Positions 1-5,936 of a stretch of DNA of 5,936 nt are shown in pieces. The notes under the pieces were generated by a model. That model saw only the letters and a program-made list of their open reading frames with translations. It was not told the origin of the DNA and did not search any database. The position numbers and the translations under genes are program-made. This stretch comes from Rhodospirillaceae bacterium (GTDB lineage: Bacteria > Pseudomonadota > Alphaproteobacteria > Micavibrionales > Micavibrionaceae). The stretch spans positions 1 through 5,936 of the forward strand of contig DMIT01000112.1 in the NCBI GenBank assembly GCA_003452275.1. Direction: 5' to 3'. Numbering within the stretch: the stretch's first letter is position 1; every line of letters starts with the position of its first letter.

Positions 1-912
1 ACTTATGTCCGGTTTGCTTTGTCGCATGACGGCGAGCATTTTTTGCATGAACCACAGAAATTCAGAATCGATCAATTTTCAAGCGTGGAAGAAGCCCTTA
101 TCAGTTTTATGGGGCCAGAGCAATTTGATCCGCTTTCTATTACCGATATCCTGATTGCAAAAAGTGACCGGAATCACTGGATTGTGGAACAAGAAAGCAT
201 TCGCGCTATTTTTCCGGTGTCTAAAATTATCAAAGTCAATGATTTCGCGGCCAATGCGCTGGGCTTGATGAATGTCGCAACCCATGATCTGGTTCATATT
301 GGCGGTGTTCGCATATTGCCTGATACTGGTCTGCCTATGGCAGTCATTGGCCCTGGAACGGGCTTGGGACTTGCCTATATATTGCCCGGAAAATATGTTC
401 AGCGTACTCATGGTGGGCATATGCTTCCTGCTCTTGTGACGCCTGAACAGATTGCTTTGTTTGATGAATTGCAATCTTTTAAGAAAGATAAAACGACCCC
501 GATTTACGAAGATGCCTTATCGGGGGATGGTCTTCTCAATATTTATAAAGTTCTTTGTCGCCGCCATCATCTGGATTGCGAGTATACGGATACTCATCAT
601 CTGATGGACGCAGGGCGGAATAATCCGGTAGCGTGTCAGGCTTTAAAATATTATCACGAAATTCTGGGGCTATTTGCCCATCAGGTTCTGGCATTCGGAT
701 ATAGTTATGGCGCGCTTTTCCTCACTGGTGGAATCACGGATAAGCTGATCGGCTATGATTTATTTGATAAAGAAACTTTCTTTAAAAGTCTTTATCAACA
801 AAATGTACCGATTGTGTTGCATGATGTGAAATCCACACCGGTTTTCTGGGTCAAGGACGAGTTTATCAGCCTGCGTGGATTGTTGAGAGAGTCGATTCTA
901 CAAGAAAGTTAA
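1..912 (+). CDS. glk: Glucokinase-like sugar kinase (Glk family), 5' truncated by the window edge
   Basis: Probable cytoplasmic ATP-dependent glucokinase, making glucose-6-phosphate from glucose. The frame is open from base 1 and begins TYVRFAL, matching the end of the family's N-terminal phosphate loop (GGTNARxAL). About 12 codons are therefore missing and the TTG at 19 is an internal leucine. 303 residues are visible, against 321 for E. coli Glk. Counting that Leu as residue 1, recognisable motifs are VNDFAANALGL with the catalytic-base Asp75 (from 73), GPGTGLG (111-117), GGH (132-134), YEDALSGDGLLNIY (163-176) and LTGGI (235-239). Aligned by memory to E. coli Glk, the glucose ligands Asn99, Asp100, His160 and Glu187 are kept (here Asn74, Asp75, His134, Glu164), but Glu157 is replaced by His131. 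The N of GGTN is Tyr. The fold assignment is firm; glucose as the true substrate is less so. The 3' end overlaps the opposing gene by 47 bp. Confidence 0.85.
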   Translation, partial: TYVRFALSHDGEHFLHEPQKFRIDQFSSVEEALISFMGPEQFDPLSITDILIAKSDRNHWIVEQESIRAIFPVSKIIKVNDFAANALGLMNVATHDLVHIGGVRILPDTGLPMAVIGPGTGLGLAYILPGKYVQRTHGGHMLPALVTPEQIALFDELQSFKKDKTTPIYEDALSGDGLLNIYKVLCRRHHLDCEYTDTHHLMDAGRNNPVACQALKYYHEILGLFAHQVLAFGYSYGALFLTGGITDKLIGYDLFDKETFFKSLYQQNVPIVLHDVKSTPVFWVKDEFISLRGLLRESILQES

Positions 913-2590
913 GCCAGAGCGGTATCGGCCCGCTCTTTAGCATGGTCAAAGCCAAGAATACAGCAATCATTCCTGCGGAAATTATCATCGCCCACCGCAC
1001 AGTTTTTCCGGCTTTGGGCAAAGTTTTACGCAATACTTCCGTGGGCACAATTTTATGCAGCACTTTGTCCTGCGACCATTTTGCTGCAAACTTACTTCCC
1101 AAGATGCCTAGTGCAACACCGAGCGGGAACATTGCACTATCGGCAATCGTCAAGAGAGTTTCGGGGATGCCCAGCGATTTAAAATATTCCCTGCCATCCG
1201 ATAAAAAATAAATTTCTAAAATAATCGCAAAGACAATAAAGCCAATGACAAGGCCGATAGTACGCCATAATCTGGTGATGTTGCGTAAAGTGGCATCTAT
1301 GAGGTCAACCATGTGCGCAATGGTTTCGGGATTGAGGCCGGTTGGATATTTATCTTGCAGGAATCGATTGGCTTTAACCGTATTTTTAATCCAGAGCGTT
1401 TGGGCAATGACATCTGCGATTAAGCGGTATTTGACTGCTTTGACCAGATACGGGCGGATATTTTTTCGTTCTCGTGCAGCTTGTTCCAATGCCTCCACCC
1501 CGCTTGTGATCAGCGCATCCATAAAAAATGGAAATTCTAAAAGGCGTGTTTGAAACCCGAATAAATAACCCGCTCTTTCCTGATCGTTGATTTTAAAAGT
1601 CATCGGGCCAAAGGGCGAGATGGCTTCATAATCTATCCAAATCGTATCGTCCGGTTCCTGATGAGTGGGCAGAGCAGGGATGTCATGGAGCGTTTTTGTC
1701 TTTGCAACTGATATTTCAATATCGTGCTTTGCAACACATCTTGAAGGGTTCTTATCAATGGCCTGTACCAGGGTGATCGGTAAATTGCTGCGATCAAAAT
1801 CAAAATTGATTTGGGCATATATCTCGACATGCGTTAAATGGGATAGCCAGCCGGAGGCCGCGCAAATACGGCATTGTGTATTTCCTGTTGCCGCGCAGTT
1901 CTGGCATTTTATCTGGCCGCGCGCGCCGCAGGTTTTGCAATTGACCCGCCCGTCACCGCGGCAGAAAGTGCATTGGACTGTTCCTTTTGCGGTATCGATA
2001 CGGGTTGATCCCCTGCATCGTGGGCAAAGAACGTAACGCTTCCCGATACATTTCGGGCAGGGGACGACTGTTTTTCCATGACACTTGGCACATGTTGATT
2101 TTCCGGTATTGGCGCAGGAGTTGCATTTTTCATGCTGCACCAGATCTCTGCTCAACGAATGGAATTTTGTACGTTGTTCTTGAATGCCGAATCCCTTATC
2201 GCTGCGTTTAAATATAAAATCAACAATTTGCTGGCGTTTTTGTGGTTGGGTACGGATGTCTCTGGCGATTTGGGCCATAGTGTTCCGGAATTCGGTTTCA
2301 CTGGAGACGACCTCTGCGGTCGTATTGCGTCCCGGTTCGGTACGTGTGCCATATTGGGGAACCAGTGTCAGGGAGGTGCGTGCTTTGAAGCGATAGATTT
2401 TGATATCGGTATTCTCAGGCGTATCAAGCAGGATGACTTTTCCTTCGGCAAGACCATTGCCTTTCACGAGCCCTTTCATGCGCATCAGGGCTTTGGCTAA
2501 TAATTTAGGGTCAATCCGGGTTTTCGCCTCTGCCATAGGAGGAGAGGCTGCTGAATCCTGTGGAAGTGGGTTAAATAGATCATCATCCAT
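866..2590 (-). CDS. Membrane-anchored protein with eight CXXC zinc-knuckle motifs (DnaJ-central-domain-like), function unknown
   Basis: I do not recognise a named family for the whole 574-residue protein. Residues 1-25 are polar and disordered-looking. Residues 26-150 look like a soluble domain. Residues 156-243 hold eight CXXC motifs, first Cys at 156, 167, 178, 189, 207, 218, 229 and 240, many followed by Gly as in the DnaJ cysteine-rich domain (CRGDGR at 210). There is no J domain and no HPD motif, so this is not DnaJ. Residues 252-435 look soluble. Three hydrophobic helices follow at about 443-463, 479-499 and 533-552. Arg/Lys-rich segments before the first helix and between the second and third predict a cytoplasmic N-terminus and an external C-terminus. 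There is no signal peptide. The ATG at 2590 gives the full open frame, with only a weak upstream TGAG; the alternative Met19 has a pyrimidine-rich upstream and no RBS. It is convergent with glk and divergent from the DUF6489-like gene. A membrane-tethered chaperone or redox/zinc scaffold is a guess only. Confidence 0.85.
   Translation of the reverse strand: MDDDLFNPLPQDSAASPPMAEAKTRIDPKLLAKALMRMKGLVKGNGLAEGKVILLDTPENTDIKIYRFKARTSLTLVPQYGTRTEPGRNTTAEVVSSETEFRNTMAQIARDIRTQPQKRQQIVDFIFKRSDKGFGIQEQRTKFHSLSRDLVQHEKCNSCANTGKSTCAKCHGKTVVPCPKCIGKRYVLCPRCRGSTRIDTAKGTVQCTFCRGDGRVNCKTCGARGQIKCQNCAATGNTQCRICAASGWLSHLTHVEIYAQINFDFDRSNLPITLVQAIDKNPSRCVAKHDIEISVAKTKTLHDIPALPTHQEPDDTIWIDYEAISPFGPMTFKINDQERAGYLFGFQTRLLEFPFFMDALITSGVEALEQAARERKNIRPYLVKAVKYRLIADVIAQTLWIKNTVKANRFLQDKYPTGLNPETIAHMVDLIDATLRNITRLWRTIGLVIGFIVFAIILEIYFLSDGREYFKSLGIPETLLTIADSAMFPLGVALGILGSKFAAKWSQDKVLHKIVPTEVLRKTLPKAGKTVRWAMIISAGMIAVFLALTMLKSGPIPLWLNFLVESTLSTIHAG
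916..939 (+). terminator. Possible weak terminator hairpin just after glk
   Basis: A perfect 7-bp stem, AGAGCGG (916-922) with CCGCTCT (930-936), has a 7-nt loop and begins three bases after the glk stop. Only three T's close the 3' arm (936-938), so as an intrinsic terminator it is weak. It lies inside the opposing zinc-knuckle gene, over codons for the end of its last membrane helix (SGPIPLW). Coding constraint alone could have produced it. Confidence 0.3.
1862..2125 (-). other. Zinc-knuckle array: two blocks of four CXXC at 11-residue period
   Basis: These bases encode residues 156-243 of the minus-strand membrane protein. The eight CXXC units fall into two blocks (156/167/178/189 and 207/218/229/240). 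Starts are exactly 11 residues apart within each block and 18 apart between blocks, so block two repeats block one at a 51-residue offset. Sixteen cysteines could bind four zinc ions, against two zincs from eight cysteines in the DnaJ domain. Metal binding is inferred from the motif. Confidence 0.8.
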
Positions 2591-2661
2591 AGCTCAAGAT
2601 GACTGATTATGTTCAAAAATACAAGAATTGAGGTGGACATTTATCGTGCTTTTGGCTTTTA

Positions 2662-2670
2662 TGGTATATT
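2662..2670 (+). promoter_or_regulatory. Candidate extended -10 promoter for the DUF6489-like gene and mnmE
   Basis: TGG followed by TATATT (2665-2670) fits an extended -10 element, one mismatch from TATAAT. The -35 region at the expected spacing (about 2642-2647, TATCGT) is poor, which extended -10 promoters tolerate. Transcription would start near 2677, giving a leader of about 26 nt. It sits in the 112-bp divergent gap (2591-2702). I found no convincing promoter for the minus-strand gene there. Confidence 0.4.
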
Positions 2671-2688
2671 CCTTGAGCATAAAGATAT

Positions 2689-2694
2689 GAAAGG
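2689..2694 (+). promoter_or_regulatory. Ribosome binding site of the DUF6489-like gene
   Basis: GAAAGG lies 8 nt before the ATG at 2703. It favours that ATG over the adjacent in-frame TTG at 2700, and the protein then begins MKFQINIDC, as family members do. Confidence 0.6.
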
Positions 2695-2702
2695 CTGATT
2701 TG

Positions 2703-3059
2703 ATGAAATTCCAGATCAATATTGATTGTTCCCCTGAGGAGGCTCGTGAATTTTTTGGCCTTCCCGATATTTTACCGATGCAACAAGATCTCATGGAAAA
2801 GGTGTCCAGACGATTGTCTGAAAATATCCAGACGATGGAACCAGAAGAATTAATGAAGACATGGGTGCCGGCTTTGTTTCAAGGATGGACGGATATTCAA
2901 TCCCATTTCTGGAATCAGTTTTCACAGATGGGCGGAAAAACGGGGAAACATCATATGGATTTCAATTTTAATCCAACGGCTGCGAAACCTCAACAAGACG
3001 ACAATGCAGATGAAAAACATGATTTGAAATCACGTCCGAAACCTAAAAAACGAAAATAG
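2703..3059 (+). CDS. DUF6489-like small protein upstream of mnmE
   Basis: A 118-residue protein whose opening (MKFQINIDCSPEEAREFFGL, then PDILPMQQ) matches my memory of the DUF6489 family, conserved in Alphaproteobacteria and of unknown function. Residues 1-73 form the conserved part: a short strand, then probable helices with charged heptad-like stretches (LMEKVSRRLSENI, EEELMKTW-type). Residues 74-105 are polar and probably disordered. The tail (109-118, RPKPKKRK) is strongly basic and could bind nucleic acid or acidic partners. There is no signal peptide or membrane helix. The stop is 7 bp before the mnmE ATG, so the two are almost certainly co-transcribed. A role near tRNA modification or translation is suggested by position only. 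The family name is from recall; the gene itself is well supported by its RBS, length and composition. Confidence 0.85.
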   Translation: MKFQINIDCSPEEAREFFGLPDILPMQQDLMEKVSRRLSENIQTMEPEELMKTWVPALFQGWTDIQSHFWNQFSQMGGKTGKHHMDFNFNPTAAKPQQDDNADEKHDLKSRPKPKKRK

Positions 3060-3066
3060 CTGACTC

Positions 3067-4392
3067 ATGTCCTCTGATACAATTTATGCGCTCTCAACCC
3101 CTGCCGGACGTTCTGGCGTTGCTGTTGTGCGTGTCTCGGGGGGGGCGGCATGGGATGGTTATGCCTTGTTATCCAACGGGCAAAAGACATTGATTCCGCG
3201 TCAGGCAGCCACCCGAAAATTATATGACCCAAAAACATATGAATTATTGGATCATGCCATGGTGATTGGCTTTCGCGGGCCTGCCAGTTTCACGGGGGAA
3301 GATTGCGTGGAATATCATATCCATGGCGGAACGGCGATTATCGATGGCGTATTGCGGGTATTATCTTCTTTGCCCAATCATCGTATGGCTCTTCCGGGGG
3401 AATTTACGCGCCGTGCTTTTGAAAATGGCAAACTGGATTTAACCGCTGCCGAGGCCATTGCCGATTTGATCCATGCAGAGACGGAAAGTCAGCGTCTACA
3501 AGCTTTAAAGCAAATGGACGGCGAGTTGTTCCAGTTATATGAAGGATGGAAAGACCGGCTGGCCCGCATATTGGCATTGATGGAAGCAGACCTTGATTTC
3601 TCGGATCAGGACTTACCCGAAGATTTGATTTTGAAAGTGACTCCGGATGTCACCGATATCATGGAAATGGTGGCAGCGCATCTTCAGGATGGGCGACGCG
3701 GAGAATTATTGCGCGATGGTTTCAAACTGGTGATTCTGGGGGCCCCGAATGCGGGGAAATCATCGCTTCTCAATAAACTGGTACAGCGTGAGGCAGCGAT
3801 TGTTTCACCGCTTGCCGGCACAACCCGAGATGTGATTGATGTTCATCTGAATCTGGGCGGTTATTCCGTGATCCTTGCCGATACGGCAGGGTTACGCGGG
3901 ACAGAAAATGATATTGAAGCAGAAGGTATTAAACGTGCAATCAGTCGGGCAGAGCAGGCCGATTTAAAAATCCTTTTGTTCGATGGTACTCAGGAATTGG
4001 ATAGGCAGACTTTATCGTTGAAAAATGACCGATCTATTCTTGTTTTGAATAAGAGCGATGATGCGCAGTTCCGGATTTCATTGGAAAATGAAGAGACTGT
4101 CCGCATTTCTGTTCTTGAAAATGACGGTATCGAACAATTGATAGAACGGGTTGTGCAAATCTTGAAAGATATCGTTGGGCCGTCGGATGCGCCGGTTCTT
4201 ACCCGCGCTCGCCATCGTGAAGCATTAGAAAATGCTTATGCAGCGCTCGAGCGATCCATGACGGCCCCTTTGCCGGAGCTGGCTGCCGAAGATATTCGCA
4301 TGGCTGTCCGTTATCTCGGCAGTCTGACGGGGCGGGTGGATGTCGAAGATTTGCTGGATATGATTTTCCGTGATTTCTGTATCGGGAAGTAA
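3067..4392 (+). CDS. mnmE: tRNA modification GTPase MnmE (TrmE)
   Basis: With MnmG, MnmE installs the (carboxymethyl)aminomethyl group at C5 of wobble uridine 34 in certain tRNAs, using GTP hydrolysis and a folate-derived one-carbon unit. The 441 residues are near the usual 450. The N-terminal folate-binding domain begins DTIYALSTPAGRSGVAVVRVSG (5 onward, in two stretches) and includes LPGEFTRRAFENGKLDL (109-125). The G domain has P-loop GAPNAGKSS (225-233), GTTRD (251-255), DTAGLR (272-277) and NKSD (328-331). Glu284 in NDIE lines up with the catalytic Glu282 of the E. coli protein. The C-terminal FCIGK (437-441) carries the conserved Cys and ends the protein exactly as the family requires. 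All key residues are present. No good Shine-Dalgarno precedes the ATG, and the upstream stop is only 7 bp away, so translational coupling is likely. The final codons are followed by a near-perfect duplicate of themselves. Confidence 0.98.
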   Translation: MSSDTIYALSTPAGRSGVAVVRVSGGAAWDGYALLSNGQKTLIPRQAATRKLYDPKTYELLDHAMVIGFRGPASFTGEDCVEYHIHGGTAIIDGVLRVLSSLPNHRMALPGEFTRRAFENGKLDLTAAEAIADLIHAETESQRLQALKQMDGELFQLYEGWKDRLARILALMEADLDFSDQDLPEDLILKVTPDVTDIMEMVAAHLQDGRRGELLRDGFKLVILGAPNAGKSSLLNKLVQREAAIVSPLAGTTRDVIDVHLNLGGYSVILADTAGLRGTENDIEAEGIKRAISRAEQADLKILLFDGTQELDRQTLSLKNDRSILVLNKSDDAQFRISLENEETVRISVLENDGIEQLIERVVQILKDIVGPSDAPVLTRARHREALENAYAALERSMTAPLPELAAEDIRMAVRYLGSLTGRVDVEDLLDMIFRDFCIGK

Positions 4393-4404
4393 ATCGGGAA
4401 GTCA
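4381..4404 (+). repeat. 12-bp tandem duplication spanning the mnmE stop
   Basis: ATCGGGAAGTAA (4381-4392) is followed at once by ATCGGGAAGTCA (4393-4404), identical at 11 of 12 positions. The first copy encodes the essential Ile-Gly-Lys-stop end of MnmE; the second is noncoding. It looks like a small slippage duplication. Confidence 0.85.
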
Positions 4405-4489
4405 GTTACCTGAAGATTTTTTATTTCCGGCCTCTTGTAAGGTTTTTAAAAAGAACTATTTCTGTACGGCTATCCAACATCACATCTAT

Positions 4490-4495
4490 AAGGAG
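4490..4495 (+). promoter_or_regulatory. Strong ribosome binding site that sets the yceI start
   Basis: AAGGAG lies 9 nt before the ATG at 4505. The open frame extends back to an ATG at 4370 inside mnmE, but only the start at 4505 has this site, and it places a signal peptide at the N-terminus. Confidence 0.85.
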
Positions 4496-4504
4496 ATACC
4501 CGGA

Positions 4505-5125
4505 ATGATACGCAAGACTTTACGTACTGTTGCTTTGACTGCAATGGCCAGCACGTTGGCATTTTCTGCACAAGCGGCAGAAAAATATACTTTGGATGCC
4601 AGCCATACAGCCATTACTTGGCATGTCAATCATTTCGGCTTTTCAACCCCTTCTGGAAAATTCATGGGTGTTGAAGGTGAAGTGATATTGGACGAAGCCA
4701 ATCCAGCCTCTTCATCCGTGAAAGTGACCGTCGATGTGAACGCGATGAATAGCGGTGTTGAGAAACTGGACGAGCACTTGAAAAATGCTGATTTCTTTGA
4801 TGTTGCAAAATTCCCGACAGCAACTTTCGTTAGTAAAAAAGTTGTTTTGACCGGCAAAGATACGGCGAAAGTTGAGGGGGAGCTAACCCTTCATGGCGTG
4901 ACCAAACCTATCACACTCGATGTCAAATTGAATAAAATTGGCGAAAATATGCGTCAAATGAAAACTGCCGGTTTTACAGCCAGCACGACTATCAAGCGTT
5001 CTGAATTCGGTATGTCAACCTATGTCCCGAATCTGGGTGACGATATTAAAATCGACATCGAAAGCGAAGCCAATATATTACCAGCAGCAGAGGCAACGCC
5101 CGCTACTCCTGTTGCAAAGAAATAA
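4505..5125 (+). CDS. YceI-family periplasmic protein (lipid/isoprenoid-binding type)
   Basis: A 206-residue secreted protein of the YceI family, lipocalin-like beta-barrels that in characterised members hold an isoprenoid or amphipathic ligand. Residues 1-24 are a Sec signal peptide: basic MIRK, hydrophobic core, and cleavage near SAQA-AEKY. Family hallmarks follow: LDASHTAITWHVNHFGFS (30-47), GKFMGVEGEV (51-60), LDEHLKNADFFDVAKFPTA (88-106), VEGELTLHGVTKPITLDV (123-140) and TIKRSEFGM (162-170). The last 15 or so residues (AAEATPATPVAKK) are an Ala/Thr/Pro-rich tail beyond the barrel, probably disordered. The gene follows mnmE by 112 bp with no convincing -35/-10 pair or strong terminator between, so read-through from mnmE or its own promoter are both possible. 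A strong terminator follows 25 bp after the stop. The family is clear; the ligand and role in this organism are not. Confidence 0.95.
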   Translation: MIRKTLRTVALTAMASTLAFSAQAAEKYTLDASHTAITWHVNHFGFSTPSGKFMGVEGEVILDEANPASSSVKVTVDVNAMNSGVEKLDEHLKNADFFDVAKFPTATFVSKKVVLTGKDTAKVEGELTLHGVTKPITLDVKLNKIGENMRQMKTAGFTASTTIKRSEFGMSTYVPNLGDDIKIDIESEANILPAAEATPATPVAKK

Positions 5126-5150
5126 TTCAGAGATCAGTTTCTCTCAACAG

Positions 5151-5177
5151 AAAATCCCCCTTATCGGGGGATTTTTT
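5151..5177 (+). terminator. Strong bidirectional rho-independent terminator between yceI and ftsK
   Basis: AAAATCCCCC (5151-5160) pairs perfectly with GGGGGATTTT (5166-5175) around a TTATC loop, and six T's run from 5172 to 5177. The reverse strand also ends its stem in four T's. It can therefore stop yceI transcripts and, from the other side, ftsK transcripts, whose stop codon lies at 5197-5199. Confidence 0.95.
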
Positions 5178-5196
5178 ATGGGCGGAGAGAGCGGTT

Positions 5197-5936
5197 TTAG
5201 CGGGCTCCGACCAGTACTTCGCGTTTCCCGACACGGTTGGCGGGGCTGACCACCCCTTCTTTTTCCATCTGTTCCATGATGCGGGCGGCGCGGTTATAAC
5301 CGATTTGCAAATGTCGTTGAATAAAGCTGGTGGATGCTTTTCCTTCGCGGGCAATGATCGCGACGGCTTCGTCATACAGTTCATCGCAGCTATCGCCGCC
5401 CTCGCCATCTTCACCACCTTCACCATCGGCGAATAAATCGCCATCGGTAATATCTTCAAGATAAGATGGTTCACCTTGCGCTTTCAAATGATTGACAACT
5501 TCCTGCACTTCGTTGTCCGATACGAACGGGCCGTGAACGCGGGTAATGCGACCACCGGCTGCCATATAGAGCATATCCCCCATGCCCAGCAACGTCTCTG
5601 CCCCGCCTTCACCCAGAATGGTACGGCTGTCGATTTTCGACGTGACCTGAAAAGAGATACGGGTCGGGAAGTTTGCCTTGATAACACCGGTAATCACATC
5701 AACGGATGGACGTTGTGTCGCCATAATCAAATGGATACCTGCAGCGCGCGCCATCTGGGCCAGACGTTGGATTGCATTTTCAACATCTTTGCCGGCCACG
5801 AGCATCAAGTCGGCAAATTCGTCCACGACCACCACGATATATGGCAGTTCGGTCAAATCCAGCGGTTGTTCTTCATAAACCGGTTTGCCGGTTTCGGCAT
5901 CGAATCCAGTTTGGACTTTGCGCATCAATACTTCGC
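5197..5936 (-). CDS. ftsK: DNA translocase FtsK, C-terminal part (5' end outside the window)
   Basis: FtsK is a septum-anchored, ATP-driven DNA pump that clears chromosome ends and activates XerCD recombination at dif. Here 245 C-terminal codons are visible; the frame stays open to the window edge ([11 protein letters not shown]), so the TTG and ATG near 5925 are internal. Numbering from that first Glu, the motor's Walker B strand is [12 protein letters not shown] (33-44). The conserved [21 protein letters not shown] region (72-92, quoted in parts) and [20 protein letters not shown] (103-122) follow. A Gly/Asp/Glu-rich linker (about 166-183) joins the motor to the winged-helix gamma domain (185-245, with [20 protein letters not shown]), which reads KOPS-type DNA signals. 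The Walker A motif, any N-terminal membrane helices and the start are outside the window. The gene is convergent with yceI and shares its terminator. Confidence 0.97.
   Translation of the reverse strand, partial: EVLMRKVQTGFDAETGKPVYEEQPLDLTELPYIVVVVDEFADLMLVAGKDVENAIQRLAQMARAAGIHLIMATQRPSVDVITGVIKANFPTRISFQVTSKIDSRTILGEGGAETLLGMGDMLYMAAGGRITRVHGPFVSDNEVQEVVNHLKAQGEPSYLEDITDGDLFADGEGGEDGEGGDSCDELYDEAVAIIAREGKASTSFIQRHLQIGYNRAARIMEQMEKEGVVSPANRVGKREVLVGAR

Noticed and set aside
79..474. Minus-strand open frame of 131 codons within glk
   Set aside because: It is entirely antisense to well-conserved glucokinase motifs and its product shows no family features.
1665..2036. Plus-strand open frame of 123 codons opposite the zinc-knuckle gene
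   Set aside because: It mirrors the minus-strand Cys-rich coding region, has no recognisable motif, and the minus frame is far longer and domain-rich.
2055..2062. GGGCAGGG, a match to the E. coli FtsK-orienting KOPS consensus GGGNAGGG
   Set aside because: A single match is expected about once per 8 kb by chance on two strands, it lies in a coding region, and the motif read by this FtsK is not known.
2132..2500. Plus-strand open frame of 122 codons opposite the N-terminal part of the zinc-knuckle gene
   Set aside because: It lies fully inside the opposing gene, has no ribosome binding site and no family resemblance.
866..2590. Annotation of the minus-strand gene as DnaJ
   Set aside because: There is no J domain or HPD motif, the CXXC count is double, and three membrane helices are present.
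4402..4422. Possible terminator after mnmE: TCAG-TTAC-CTGA followed by six T's
   Set aside because: The stem is only 4 bp and is separated from the T run by three bases, too weak to call.
4435..4462. Promoter for yceI built on TTGTAA with a -10 at TATTTC
   Set aside because: The -10 matches the consensus at only three of six positions, so I do not call it.
4370..4504. Upstream extension of the yceI frame starting inside mnmE
   Set aside because: The 45 extra codons would bury the signal peptide, and the strong AAGGAG site belongs to the ATG at 4505.

Overview
The window looks like ordinary chromosomal DNA from an alphaproteobacterium of moderate GC (mid-40s percent by eye). The best taxonomic hint is a small protein resembling the DUF6489 family, which I recall as mainly alphaproteobacterial, placed directly upstream of mnmE. 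The genus is not resolved. No transposase, integrase, phage gene, CRISPR array, tRNA or rRNA is visible, and coding density is high.

Layout, left to right: (1) a glucokinase-like gene on +, its first dozen or so codons cut off by the window edge; (2) a 574-codon gene on -, convergent with glk and overlapping its 3' end by 47 bp, encoding a membrane-anchored protein with eight evenly spaced CXXC motifs and no J domain; (3) a 112-bp divergent intergenic region with a plausible extended -10 promoter; (4) a + strand pair, a DUF6489-like gene and mnmE, separated by 7 bp; (5) a secreted YceI-family gene on + with a strong ribosome binding site; (6) a strong bidirectional rho-independent terminator; (7) the 3' part of ftsK on -, running off the right edge.

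Most genes are housekeeping: sugar phosphorylation (Glk), tRNA wobble-uridine modification (MnmE) and chromosome segregation at the septum (FtsK), plus a periplasmic lipid-binding-type protein (YceI). They do not form a single pathway. Only the DUF6489-like gene and mnmE look like an operon.

No clear new multi-gene system is visible. The parts most worth a second look are the zinc-knuckle membrane protein, whose CXXC motifs form two blocks of four at an exact 11-residue period, and the glucokinase, where a histidine replaces the glutamate expected in the sugar-binding EGGH motif.
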